Below, one piece after another: positions 44,195-53,256 of a stretch of 64,000 nt of DNA. This DNA comes from Saprospiraceae bacterium (lineage in GTDB: Bacteria > Bacteroidota > Bacteroidia > Chitinophagales > Saprospiraceae). A program made the position numbers and the translations under genes. A model generated the notes under the pieces. It was given only the letters and a program-made list of their open reading frames with translations, was not told the origin of the DNA and searched no databases. Position 1 is the first letter of the stretch. Each line of letters starts with the position of its first letter. The stretch spans positions 531,001 through 595,000 of the forward strand of contig JADKKF010000002.1 of the NCBI GenBank assembly GCA_016720635.1, read 5' to 3'.

Positions 44195-46102
44195 TTAGAT
44201 AGTTTGAGACATTTGCAACTCCCATTCTTCGGTGAGTTGATTGATTTCGGATTTTAGTGACTTATGCTTTTCAACGATGGTATTGGCATCACTTCTATTA
44301 TAAAAAGCCGAATCAGCCATTTGAGCTTCCAAGATAGCCAATTCTTCTTCTTTTTTGGTGATTTTTTTTTCAATTTGAGCTACGAGTTTTTGGGCATTCC
44401 TCAATTCTTCTGTGGACATATTGTCCTGCGACTTTTCGGGAGTCTTGGAAGAATTGGCTTTTTGGTTGCCCAATTCTAAAGTTCTCATGTCCTCAATTTT
44501 TCTTTTTTCAAGGAAATAATCAATATCTCCTAGATATTCTTTGACGTTGTTGTTTTTGAATTCAACTACCTTTTCAGTCATGCCCTTGAGGAAATCTCTA
44601 TCGTGTGAAACCACAAGCAAGGTACCGTCATATCTCAACAAGGCCTTTTTTAAGACTTCTTTGGAAATCATGTCCAAGTGATTGGTGGGTTCATCCAATA
44701 CTAGAAAATTAATTGGTCGCAGCAGCAAACAAGCCATAGCCAATCTTGCTCTTTCACCTCCACTTAGGACACTCACTTTTTTATCTACATCTTCACCAGA
44801 AAATAAAAAGGATCCAAGGATATTTCTCAATTTGGTCCTCATTTCTGGAGGGCTGTGCAGCTCCATGGTTTCCAATAAGGTGATTTTTGGATTGAGTACT
44901 TCCGCTTGATTTTGTGCGTAATAGGCTATATGGACTGAACTGCCAAGGCTATGTGTACCCTTGGTGGCTTTTTCGACATCCACTATGATTTTTGCCAAGG
45001 TGGATTTACCCTGTCCATTCTGCCCGACGAAGGCTATTTTCTCTCCACGAATGATCTCTTGGTTGATGTTTTTTAATACGTCAATATTGCCATAAGACTT
45101 GTAAAGATTCTCGCTTTTAGATACCACTTCACCACTTCTTGGGGCGGCGGGAAAGTGAATTTTCATGGCTGCAGTATCTGGATCATCCAATTCGATTCGC
45201 TCTACTTTATCCAACATTTTCGCCATGGACTGAGCCATTTTTGTTTTGTTGGCTTTGGCCATGAATCGACTGATGGTTCTTTCTTTATCGGCAATCCAAC
45301 GCTGTTGGTTTTCGTAAGCGGCTTCCAATTTCTCCCTTCTTTCACTTCTTAGCTCTACATATTTAGAGTAGTTCGCTTTGTAGTCGTACACGTTGCCCAG
45401 TTCTACTTCGATGGTCCTTTTGGTTATTTTGTCGAGGAAAACCTTATCGTGCGAAATCAAAATTACGGTGCCATGGTAGTTCTCTAGGACTCCTTCGAGC
45501 CAAATGATGGACTCAATATCCAAGTGATTGGTAGGCTCATCGAGCAGCAAGTAATCGGGCTTTTTGAGGAGCATTTTTGCCAATTCGATACGCATCCTCC
45601 AGCCACCACTGAATTCATCTGTCATCCTTGAAAAATCGGTCTGCTTAAATCCGAGTCCCTTTAGGACCCGCTCGGCTTGGGCTTCCATATTTGGGCCCCC
45701 AGCAGTATGCAGTTTTTCATTGATAAAATCTATCTGATGCAGTATATCTTCGTAAGCTTCAGATTCGTAATCGTCCCTTTCGGTCAATTCGTTGGTTAAT
45801 TCTTCTAGTTGAGCTTCGAGGTTATTAATTTCATCAAAAGCGGATAAAGCCTCATCCAAAACAGTTTTTCCAATTTGAAGGTCGATATCTTGGTGCAAAT
45901 AAGAGATAGAAGCCGTTTTTGGCTTGGAAATGCTACCGCTATCGGGTTTCATTTCTTCTGCGATGATTTTAAGCAAGGTGGACTTTCCAGCACCATTTCT
46001 TCCTACGAGACCTATTTTCTCGTTGGATTTGATGGTAACATTGATGTCATCGAATAAAATTCTTTCGCTATACTGTAAGTATATATTGGTCAAAACAATC
46101 AT
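44195..46102 (-). CDS. ABC-F family ATPase (ribosome-associated)
   Basis: 635 residues with two ATPase domains and no membrane segments. Walker A 1 is VGRNGAGKST (34-41), signature FSGGWRMRIELAKML and Walker B DYLLLDEPTNHLD; the second set is VGQNGQGKST, LSGGERARLAMACLLL and FLVLDEPTNHLD. An interdomain linker and a C-terminal coiled-coil (KLVAQIEKKITKKEEELAIL) match the Uup/YdiF subgroup. ABC-F proteins act on stalled ribosomes or large-subunit assembly; resistance to antibiotics is possible for some but not shown here. Confidence 0.92.
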   Translation of the reverse strand: MIVLTNIYLQYSERILFDDINVTIKSNEKIGLVGRNGAGKSTLLKIIAEEMKPDSGSISKPKTASISYLHQDIDLQIGKTVLDEALSAFDEINNLEAQLEELTNELTERDDYESEAYEDILHQIDFINEKLHTAGGPNMEAQAERVLKGLGFKQTDFSRMTDEFSGGWRMRIELAKMLLKKPDYLLLDEPTNHLDIESIIWLEGVLENYHGTVILISHDKVFLDKITKRTIEVELGNVYDYKANYSKYVELRSERREKLEAAYENQQRWIADKERTISRFMAKANKTKMAQSMAKMLDKVERIELDDPDTAAMKIHFPAAPRSGEVVSKSENLYKSYGNIDVLKNINQEIIRGEKIAFVGQNGQGKSTLAKIIVDVEKATKGTHSLGSSVHIAYYAQNQAEVLNPKITLLETMELHSPPEMRTKLRNILGSFLFSGEDVDKKVSVLSGGERARLAMACLLLRPINFLVLDEPTNHLDMISKEVLKKALLRYDGTLLVVSHDRDFLKGMTEKVVEFKNNNVKEYLGDIDYFLEKRKIEDMRTLELGNQKANSSKTPEKSQDNMSTEELRNAQKLVAQIEKKITKKEEELAILEAQMADSAFYNRSDANTIVEKHKSLKSEINQLTEEWELQMSQTI

Positions 46103-46119
46103 AAAAACAATTGATGGTT

Positions 46120-46710
46120 TTAATTCTGGTGGTAAAATTTAGGTATCTCAGAAAGGATGGCGAATGTCTCTCCCTTTTGTTTGAGGGCATGGGACCAGCT
46201 TGAATGCACAGGTCTTGGATTGTTGAAAATAAGTTTTTCGTCTATTTCTGATGGAATCCAGTATCTATTGGATATTTCCTCGCGCAACTGTCCAGCGGTC
46301 CATCCCGTATAACCTACAAAAAATTTGAAATTATCTTCTGTCAAATATCCAGCTTTCGCCAATCCTTTTATTTGCTCAAAACGTCCACCCCAATGGATTT
46401 TTCCAAAAATTGGTATGCTGTCATAGACAAAATCTTGAATACTATGTATAAAATACAAACTGTCGGTATTCACAGGTCCTCCAATATAAACTGGTAGGTT
46501 GACGTCTTCCAAATCGTTGATCAAATCGGAAATGGTGACGTCTTGTAGCTTTTTGTTGATGATGAATCCTACGGTACCGTCTTGATTGCTATGATCGGCG
46601 ATTAAAATGATAGATTGTTTAAAGATATCATCTTGAGCAAAAGGCTCAGCAATCAAAAAATTACCTTTTTCGATTAAAGTTTCTGTATTGCTAGCTTTTT
46701 GGTTATTCAA
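46120..46710 (-). CDS. YqgE/AlgH family protein
   Basis: 196 residues of the YqgE/AlgH (UPF0301) family: the start (GNFLIAEPFAQDDIFKQSII), the IGGPVNTDSLYF strand and the C-terminal GWTAGQLREEI. Function is not settled; it is widely conserved and often regulatory. The TTG at 46710 is the likely start, since no ATG is near. Stop is 17 nt before the ABC-F start. Confidence 0.85.
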   Translation of the reverse strand: MNNQKASNTETLIEKGNFLIAEPFAQDDIFKQSIILIADHSNQDGTVGFIINKKLQDVTISDLINDLEDVNLPVYIGGPVNTDSLYFIHSIQDFVYDSIPIFGKIHWGGRFEQIKGLAKAGYLTEDNFKFFVGYTGWTAGQLREEISNRYWIPSEIDEKLIFNNPRPVHSSWSHALKQKGETFAILSEIPKFYHQN

Positions 46711-46765
46711 CGAATTTAAAAATTATGATATTCACGAAATGGCAATATTGTCAATATTGACGCGG

Positions 46766-46773
46766 CAAAGTTA
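46766..46773 (-). promoter_or_regulatory. -7 box (TAACTTTG) upstream of yqgE with flanking CAATATTG palindromes
   Basis: TAACTTTG on the minus strand, about 56 nt before the TTG start. Just downstream of it (46742-46761) two CAATATTG palindromes sit in tandem and could be an operator; this is a guess. Confidence 0.4.
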
Positions 46774-46810
46774 ATAATATTTTCTGGGTTAAAAATAATT
46801 TAACAAAAGG

Positions 46811-47389
46811 CTATTTGTTTTTGATAAGATTTAAAAATTCCGTTCTGGTCGCAATATTGTTAAACTCACCCTTGAACGCAGACGTAGTGGTCATACTATT
46901 TTGCTTTTGAACGCCTCTCATCATCATACACATGTGAGCCGCCTCGATTACAACGGCCACTCCTTGGGGTTGTAGGGTGTCATGGATACAATTCAAAATA
47001 TCTGTGGTCAATCTCTCTTGGACTTGCAGACGTCTTGCAAAAACATCGACAACTCTTGGGATTTTACTGAGACCTACTATATAACCTTTGGGTATATATC
47101 CGATATGTGCCTTCCCAAAAAATGGCAACATGTGATGTTCGCACATGGAGTATAACTCGATGTCACGGACGATGACCATTTCATTGTATTCTTCTTTAAA
47201 TTTGGCACTATTCAAAATTGCAACAGGATCTAATCGATATCCCTGTGTTAGAAATTGCATAGCTTTTGAGGCACGGCTGGGTGTTTTTAATAAACCATCT
47301 CTGTCTGGATCTTCACCCAATTCTCTTATAATATTGGAATAATTTTCTGTAAGCGTCAATAGCTTATTTTCATCCATCAATGAACTCAT
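46811..47389 (-). CDS. folE: GTP cyclohydrolase I
   Basis: Converts GTP to 7,8-dihydroneopterin triphosphate, the first step of folate and biopterin synthesis. 192 residues with the zinc ligands C83 and H86 (SMCEHHMLPF) and C154 (HMCMMMRGV), so it is the zinc-dependent FolE (IA) type. The next gene upstream in the operon is a PTPS, which uses this product. Confidence 0.95.
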   Translation of the reverse strand: MSSLMDENKLLTLTENYSNIIRELGEDPDRDGLLKTPSRASKAMQFLTQGYRLDPVAILNSAKFKEEYNEMVIVRDIELYSMCEHHMLPFFGKAHIGYIPKGYIVGLSKIPRVVDVFARRLQVQERLTTDILNCIHDTLQPQGVAVVIEAAHMCMMMRGVQKQNSMTTTSAFKGEFNNIATRTEFLNLIKNK

Positions 47390-47414
47390 AATTCTCTAAC
47401 CTTCAAGTTTATAA

Positions 47415-47825
47415 TTATTCACCATAATATTCCGCATAAATTTTGTCAGTTTCTGACAATTTTATACAATGCAAGGTAGCCCCTTCAAAGCAATTTTCAA
47501 GTTGTTTCCAAAATAAAATCACAAGATTCTCGGTAGAAGGCTGGACGCCTTTGGGGATGAAATCTACGTCAATATTCAAATTAAGATGATCTACACGGTC
47601 TAGGATAACTTCGTGCATGATTTCGCTCATCTTCCTAGCATCGAATAGAAAACCTGTCACTGGGTCAGGATTGCCTTTGACTGTAACGGAAAGAATATAA
47701 TTATGTCCGTGCCAATTCTTGTTGGCACATTTGCCAAAAACGCTTTTATTTTTTTCTTCAGACCACTCCTCTACATACAATTTGTGCGCTGCATTAAATT
47801 TTTCAACTCTTGTCAGATATACCAT
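47415..47825 (-). CDS. 6-pyruvoyltetrahydropterin synthase-like (PTPS-II type)
   Basis: 136 residues. Zinc histidines H14, H39 and H41 (KFNAAHKL, WHGHNY) and the catalytic cysteine C33. The spacing is C-x5-HGH (CANKNWHGH). QueD enzymes use C-x3-HGH; C-x5-HGH is the eukaryotic-like PTPS-II form that makes 6-pyruvoyltetrahydropterin for biopterin. This suggests biopterin-type cofactor synthesis rather than queuosine. Next to folE (25 nt). First gene of a six-gene string; promoter just upstream. Confidence 0.88.
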   Translation of the reverse strand: MVYLTRVEKFNAAHKLYVEEWSEEKNKSVFGKCANKNWHGHNYILSVTVKGNPDPVTGFLFDARKMSEIMHEVILDRVDHLNLNIDVDFIPKGVQPSTENLVILFWKQLENCFEGATLHCIKLSETDKIYAEYYGE

Positions 47826-47848
47826 TTGACTATTAATTATAATTTCGT

Positions 47849-47878
47849 CAAAGGTACCACTTTTTTAAAAAAATCAAT
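47849..47878 (-). promoter_or_regulatory. Promoter of the PTPS-folE operon
   Basis: On the minus strand, TTG (47876-47878), a 19-nt spacer, TACCTTTG (47849-47856). About 24 nt before the PTPS ATG. Confidence 0.6.
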
Positions 47879-48232
47879 TAAGAGATATGGCTGCAAAACT
47901 TCGAGAAAGTCAATTTAGAAAGCAGCAGTTTGGTATCGGTATGTGCACCAGTCAATTAATTGCATTGACTTTGGATTAAAATATTGCATTTTATTAATGT
48001 ACATATATTTTATTTTGATATTTTAACAATAAAAATGTATAATTATGAGAGTATATTTTTTAATAATAATAGAATAAAAAGTTAGGAAAATTTTCAAAAC
48101 TCCTTACCTTAGCAAGTTCTTGCGCTATTTTTCCTATAAAAATTGGGAATTCTATTAGGAAAAGATGGAAAGGGACATAATAGCCAAGGTTTAAGTCTTT
48201 GAATAGTAAATATTAAATAAGATAAAAGAGAC
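47879..48232. other. AT-rich divergent intergenic region
   Basis: No gene seen. TACCTTAG at 48105-48112 is a near-match to the -7 box for the nucleoside operon. An inverted repeat TTTTCCTA (48129-48136) with TAGGAAAA (48156-48163) lies in the leader of that operon and could be regulatory. Confidence 0.4.
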
Positions 48233-49102
48233 ATGATAGCACCTTCAGAATTAATAATAAACGATAGGGGAGCCATTTATCACCTAAATGTCAGACCCGA
48301 AGAGATTGCAGATACGGTGATTTTGGTGGGAGACCCAGATCGAGTTGTAAAAGTTTCAAATCATTTTGATAAAATTGAACACAAGCTTCATCATCGAGAG
48401 TTCATTACGCACACAGGGTATATTGGACAAAAGAGATTATCCGTAGTCTCTACTGGTATTGGTCCAGACAATATAGACATTGCTTTGAACGAATTGGATG
48501 CTTTGGTAAACATTGATTTTGACACAAGAGAAGTTAAGCCTGAACTTAAGTCGCTTAACTTTTTTAGATTTGGAACGTCAGGGGCATTACAAGCTGATAT
48601 CCCAGTTGATTCATTTGTCGCAGGGACCCATGGTTTGGGTTTGGACAATGTTTTGAATTATTATCAGCACAAGGCACAACCAAGCGACCAAGCAATAGTA
48701 GATGCATTTGTCACTCATACTGCACTTGGTGTTGAAACGACAAATCCCTATGTTTTCGAAGGAAGTAAGCAATTATTGAGCCATTTTAAGGAAGATTATC
48801 ACAAGGGTATAACAGCCACATGCCCTGGGTTTTATGGGCCACAAGGAAGAATATTGAGGCTGCCCATTTCAAATCCTGGTATTATAGAAAAATTTACAAG
48901 CTTTAGATTAGGTGATATTCGTATTTCAAATTTTGAAATGGAAACTTCGGTGATATATGGTTTGGGTGCATTGCTTGGACATCATTGTTTAAGCTTAAAT
49001 GCCATCATTGCCAATAGGGTTATCAAGGAGTTTTCTAAAGATACGAATGTAGTGGTTGAGCGATTGATCGAAAGGTCATTGGGAATTATTTCCAAAATTT
49101 AA
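48233..49102 (+). CDS. Nucleoside phosphorylase (uridine phosphorylase-like)
   Basis: 289 residues of the NP-I phosphorylase family: phosphate-site ILVGDPDRV, VVSTGIGPDNIDI, the FRFGTSGAL segment and the ribose-binding FEMETSVIYGL. It splits (deoxy)nucleosides with phosphate to base and (deoxy)ribose-1-phosphate. The FEMET motif is shared with uridine and purine phosphorylases, so the base it prefers is uncertain; pyrimidine is likely because a DeoD-type purine enzyme ends the same operon. First gene of the operon. Confidence 0.85.
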   Translation: MIAPSELIINDRGAIYHLNVRPEEIADTVILVGDPDRVVKVSNHFDKIEHKLHHREFITHTGYIGQKRLSVVSTGIGPDNIDIALNELDALVNIDFDTREVKPELKSLNFFRFGTSGALQADIPVDSFVAGTHGLGLDNVLNYYQHKAQPSDQAIVDAFVTHTALGVETTNPYVFEGSKQLLSHFKEDYHKGITATCPGFYGPQGRILRLPISNPGIIEKFTSFRLGDIRISNFEMETSVIYGLGALLGHHCLSLNAIIANRVIKEFSKDTNVVVERLIERSLGIISKI

Positions 49103-49144
49103 TTAAAAACTTAAGTTTTATAATAAGAAAAAATCATACTTGGG

Positions 49145-50056
49145 ATGAAGCCAAATATAAAAATTCCAGATTTTTCAAATACTGCGATTGTAGATCAAGT
49201 TGGTGTTGAAGAACGAGCTTCGAGATTTACGAAAAGAAGCATTAAGAACGAGACCAAAATGAATGGCTTGTTACTAGCGCTAAATATGATCGATCTGACT
49301 ACCTTGGAGGGAAAAGATACGGTTGGAAAAGTCAAACAATTGTGTACCAAGGCAGTACATCTACATGAAGCCTATCCAGGTCTGCCAACGGTCGCTGCGG
49401 TATGTGTGTATCCATCGATGGTGGGAGTGGCCAAAAAGGCACTCGGAGATTCTGGAGTCAAAGTTGCCTCTGTTTCTACTGCTTTTCCTAGTGGACAAGC
49501 ACCCACTCAGGTAAAAATAGACGATACAAAATATGCCGTAGAAAATGGAGCCGACGAAATCGACATGGTTATCTCAAGAGGAAAATTTTTGCAAGGAGAA
49601 TATAATTTTGTCTTTGATGAAATAGCTCTGATCAAAGAAACTTGTGGTGATGCTCGATTAAAAGTGATTCTAGAAACAGGTGAATTAGGTACCTACGATC
49701 GAGTAAGGAAAGCCAGCGATATAGCCATGTATGCGGGTGCTGATTTTATCAAAACTTCTACTGGAAAAATCTCACCAGCGGCTACGATGCCGGTTACCTT
49801 GGTGATGCTAGAGGCTATCCGTGATTTTTATTATAAAACGGGAAAAAAAATAGCCATGAAACCAGCTGGAGGAATCTCCAAAGCTAAATTGGCACTTCAC
49901 TATTTGGTGATGCTCAATGAAGTTTTGGGCGAAGACTGGATGAATAATGAATGGTTTCGATTCGGTGCAAGCAGCCTAGCCAATGATCTCTTAATGCAAA
50001 TTATGAAACAGAAAACAGGCATCTATCAAAGTTCAAACTATTTTTCAATAGACTAA
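49145..50056 (+). CDS. deoC: Deoxyribose-phosphate aldolase
   Basis: Splits 2-deoxyribose-5-phosphate to acetaldehyde and glyceraldehyde-3-phosphate. 303 residues, longer than E. coli DeoC (259) by an N-terminal extension. The Schiff-base lysine is K203 in DFIKTSTGKI; ADEIDMV and MKPAGGI supply the other catalytic residues. The acetaldehyde it releases is the likely substrate of the aldehyde dehydrogenase encoded 49 nt downstream. Confidence 0.93.
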   Translation: MKPNIKIPDFSNTAIVDQVGVEERASRFTKRSIKNETKMNGLLLALNMIDLTTLEGKDTVGKVKQLCTKAVHLHEAYPGLPTVAAVCVYPSMVGVAKKALGDSGVKVASVSTAFPSGQAPTQVKIDDTKYAVENGADEIDMVISRGKFLQGEYNFVFDEIALIKETCGDARLKVILETGELGTYDRVRKASDIAMYAGADFIKTSTGKISPAATMPVTLVMLEAIRDFYYKTGKKIAMKPAGGISKAKLALHYLVMLNEVLGEDWMNNEWFRFGASSLANDLLMQIMKQKTGIYQSSNYFSID

Positions 50057-50104
50057 TAATATAGTTGGCCAATAACTTTAAACATTGTTTTAATATTTTA
50101 TAAA

Positions 50105-51589
50105 ATGGCAAAAGACGATAAAAAAGACAATACGCTCAAGCTTAAATTTGATAGTGCAAGAAATTTAGCGCCTGCACCTGAAAGCAAGAGCATTGCTAAA
50201 ATAAAGCCACAGTACGAGCTTTTTATAAATGGCAGTTTTGTCAAACCCGAAAGTGGTAAATATTTTGATACCATCAACCCAGCAACCGAAGAAAAGCTGT
50301 CGCAGGTAGCCGAGGCCAGCCCAGCCGATGTGGACAAAGCCATAAAATCAGCTAGGTCAGCATATCAAAAGGTTTGGAGTAAAATGCCTGGCAAAGAACG
50401 TGCGAAATATATATTTCGTATTTCGAGAATGATACAAGAAAAAGCTAGGGAATTTGCCGTCGTAGAGTCCTTGGATGGCGGGAAACCCATAAGAGAAAGT
50501 CGCGATTTTGATATACCCACAGCAGCCAATCACTTTTTTTATTATGCAGGATGGGCTGATAAATTGAACTATGCATTTCCAACCAAAACGCCTAGACCAG
50601 TGGGAGTCGCCAGTCAAATCATACCGTGGAATTTTCCATTGCTCATGGCTGCTTGGAAGATAGCACCAGCCTTGGCTACTGGTAATACGGTAGTTTTGAA
50701 ATCTGCAGAGACGACACCCCTGACTGCTTTGATGCTCGCTGAACTGATCCAAGAAGCCGACTTGCCTCCTGGAGTGGTCAATATCATCACAGGTGCTGGA
50801 GAGACGGGTGCAGCCATGGTTTCACATCCCGATACGGACAAAATAGCCTTTACGGGGTCAACGGATGTCGGTAAAATCATACAAAAGGCGGTTGCATCTA
50901 CACATAAAAAAGTAACGCTGGAATTGGGTGGAAAGGCAGCCAACATCATATTCGATGATGCACCATTAGACCAAGCGGTAGAGGGAGTAATCAACGGAAT
51001 ATTTTTCAACCAAGGTCATGTATGTTGCGCGGGATCTAGGCTTTATGTTCAAGAGTCGGTATATGATATCGTGCTCCGAAAATTGAAAGATAGATTAGAA
51101 ACCTTGATAGTTGGCGATCCTTTGGATAAAAATACGGATATCGGGGCTATTAATTCTAGGGGTCAATTGGAAACCATTCAAAAATATTTGAAGATTGGAG
51201 TTCAAGAAGGAGGGGAGATACATCAAAGCTCATGTCCATTGCCCAAAAAAGGATTTTTCTGTTCGCCTACCTTGTTTACCAATGTCAGTCAATCGAGTAG
51301 GATAGCTCAGGAAGAAATTTTTGGACCAGTTCTTTCCATTCTTACCTTTAGAACAGAAGATGAGGTCATCGAGAAAGCGAATAATACCCCTTACGGACTT
51401 TCAGCTGGGGTTTGGACGGACAAGGGTTCCAAAATATTTAATATGACGACCAAGCTTAGAGCAGGGGTTGTTTGGGCAAATACATTTAATAAGTTTGATC
51501 CAACTTCGCCATTTGGAGGATTTAAGGAGAGTGGATTTGGAAGAGAAGGGGGTCTTCATGGCTTGATGCCCTATTTGCATTTAGATTAA
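50105..51589 (+). CDS. Aldehyde dehydrogenase (NAD(P)+-dependent)
   Basis: 494 residues. Catalytic C307 in NQGHVCCAG, general base E273 in LELGGKAANI, NAD-binding IPWNFPLLMAAWKIAPALAT and the FTGSTDVGK loop. In this operon it probably oxidises acetaldehyde from DeoC to acetate, or another aldehyde of deoxyribose breakdown. It is a full, normal-length enzyme, unlike the shorter relative that follows it. Confidence 0.92.
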   Translation: MAKDDKKDNTLKLKFDSARNLAPAPESKSIAKIKPQYELFINGSFVKPESGKYFDTINPATEEKLSQVAEASPADVDKAIKSARSAYQKVWSKMPGKERAKYIFRISRMIQEKAREFAVVESLDGGKPIRESRDFDIPTAANHFFYYAGWADKLNYAFPTKTPRPVGVASQIIPWNFPLLMAAWKIAPALATGNTVVLKSAETTPLTALMLAELIQEADLPPGVVNIITGAGETGAAMVSHPDTDKIAFTGSTDVGKIIQKAVASTHKKVTLELGGKAANIIFDDAPLDQAVEGVINGIFFNQGHVCCAGSRLYVQESVYDIVLRKLKDRLETLIVGDPLDKNTDIGAINSRGQLETIQKYLKIGVQEGGEIHQSSCPLPKKGFFCSPTLFTNVSQSSRIAQEEIFGPVLSILTFRTEDEVIEKANNTPYGLSAGVWTDKGSKIFNMTTKLRAGVVWANTFNKFDPTSPFGGFKESGFGREGGLHGLMPYLHLD

Positions 51590-51617
51590 TATTTAAAATA
51601 AAAAAATAAAATTTGGT

Positions 51618-52529
51618 ATGGCAAAAATAAACAATACCAATGAAGAGCAGAGATTGGAAGTATTGAAAACTTATAAGATCTATGTTGGAGGGCAATTCCC
51701 TCGGACAGAATCTGGGCGATATTATGTCTTAAAAAGTAAAAATGGGGATCACCTCGCCAATGTTTGTCAATGTTCGAGAAAAGACTTTAGAGATGCGGTA
51801 CTGGCTGCAAGAAATGCCTTTGGAGGCTGGAGCGCTAGAGCGGCATTCAATCGGGGTCAAATTTTGTATCGAATCGCAGAAATGCTTGAGGGTCGAAAGT
51901 CTCAATTTGTTGATGAGATGACTAAGCAAGGGCTATCACTCAAACAAGCTAATGAAGAGGTCAATCTATCGATAGAAAGACTTATCTACTATGCAGGTTG
52001 GTGTGATAAATATCAAGCAATGGCCAGTACGGTAAATCCAGTAGCATCTTCACATTTCAACTTTTCAAGCCCTGAACCAACAGGAGTTGTCTCTGTCTTG
52101 GCACCCAACGATAGCCCTTTGTTGGGCTTAGTTTCGCTGATGGCACCTATCATCGCTGGAGGAAATACATGTGTGATTTTGGCTTCCAGTAAATATCCAT
52201 TATCCGCTGTTACATTCGGTGAGGTATTGGGGACATCGGATCTTTCAGGAGGTGTGGTCAATATCTTGACGGGGTTCGTTGATGAGCTTTTACCGTACTT
52301 TGCGGATCACATGGACGTCAATGCCATAGTTTTGTCCGATCAAGGCGAACCTCAAGTGACACTCGCCAAGGAGAAATCAGTGTTCAATTTAAAAAGGGTA
52401 TTTCAATACAAAAATATCAATTGGTTGACAGAAAAGGGTCAATCTCCCTACTTTATTCTTGATCTTCAAGAGATTAAGACAACATGGCACCCAATAGAAA
52501 ATATCGGTGGAGCCAAGGCAAGTTACTAA
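51618..52529 (+). CDS. Half-length aldehyde dehydrogenase-like protein without catalytic domain
   Basis: 303 residues related to the first ~half of an aldehyde dehydrogenase (TYKIYVGGQFPRTESGRYYV; the NAD-binding-like VSVLAPNDSPLLGLVSLMAP). It lacks the ELGG glutamate, the catalytic cysteine and the rest of the catalytic domain. It is not a broken gene: the next gene starts 28 nt after its stop, leaving no room for a lost half. It may pair with the full enzyme as a subunit or scaffold. The same full-plus-half layout next to deoC is known in other genomes, but the half's job is not clear to me. Confidence 0.8.
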   Translation: MAKINNTNEEQRLEVLKTYKIYVGGQFPRTESGRYYVLKSKNGDHLANVCQCSRKDFRDAVLAARNAFGGWSARAAFNRGQILYRIAEMLEGRKSQFVDEMTKQGLSLKQANEEVNLSIERLIYYAGWCDKYQAMASTVNPVASSHFNFSSPEPTGVVSVLAPNDSPLLGLVSLMAPIIAGGNTCVILASSKYPLSAVTFGEVLGTSDLSGGVVNILTGFVDELLPYFADHMDVNAIVLSDQGEPQVTLAKEKSVFNLKRVFQYKNINWLTEKGQSPYFILDLQEIKTTWHPIENIGGAKASY

Positions 52530-52557
52530 CATTTACTAACAAAAATTAAACGAAAAT

Positions 52558-53256
52558 ATGGGATTTCATATAGTGACAGATCAGGGAAATATTGCAGAAA
52601 CGGTGCTTATGCCAGGGGATCCTTTGCGCGCAAAACACATCGCTGAAGCTTTTTTAACGGATGTTAAACAATACAATTCTGTAAGAAATATGTTGGGTTT
52701 TACAGGGATGTATAAAGGCAAGAGGGTGTCAGTCCAAGGATCTGGAATGGGTATTCCATCAATATCGATTTACGCCACGGAGCTTTTTATGAATTATGGC
52801 GTAAAAAATATCATTCGAATTGGTACTGCTGGATCATTTCAGCCAGATATTCATATTAAAGATATCGTGATGGCTGTTTCTTCTTGCACGGATGCTTCTT
52901 TCAATAAAATAAAGTTTTCAGGATGCGATTATGCCCCAACGGCGAATTTTGATTATTTGGTTCAAGCATACAATATTGCCAAGGAAAATAATTTTCCGTT
53001 AAAGGCTGGTATCGTTTATTCTTCTGATATATTTTATGGAGACGATCCAAATTTTTATAAAGTTTGGGCTGACCATGGCGTTTTGGCCGTTGATATGGAG
53101 ACTTCTGCTCTTTACACCATTGCTGCAAAGTTCAAGGCAAGGGCACTTACATTTCTTACCATCAGTGACAGCTTAGTAACTGGGGAAGCAGCATCTTCAG
53201 CCGAAAGGGAGACTATCTTTCACGACGCTGTCAAGATTGCTTTAGAATTAGATTAA
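52558..53256 (+). CDS. deoD: Purine-nucleoside phosphorylase (DeoD type)
   Basis: 232 residues, normal DeoD length. Phosphate and ribose sites: VLMPGDPLRAKHIAE, GSGMGIPSISIYATELF, IRIGTAGSF and VDMETSALYTIAA; the catalytic acid D of TISDSLVTGE is present. It cuts purine (deoxy)nucleosides to base and sugar-1-phosphate. Its stop is directly followed by the stop of the convergent menG/ubiE gene, with no spacer. No phosphopentomutase (deoB) is in the window, so it must lie elsewhere. Confidence 0.92.
   Translation: MGFHIVTDQGNIAETVLMPGDPLRAKHIAEAFLTDVKQYNSVRNMLGFTGMYKGKRVSVQGSGMGIPSISIYATELFMNYGVKNIIRIGTAGSFQPDIHIKDIVMAVSSCTDASFNKIKFSGCDYAPTANFDYLVQAYNIAKENNFPLKAGIVYSSDIFYGDDPNFYKVWADHGVLAVDMETSALYTIAAKFKARALTFLTISDSLVTGEAASSAERETIFHDAVKIALELD

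Noticed and set aside
52530..52557. Frameshift as the cause of the half-length aldehyde dehydrogenase
   Set aside because: Only 28 bases separate its stop from deoD, so there is no leftover catalytic half to rejoin.
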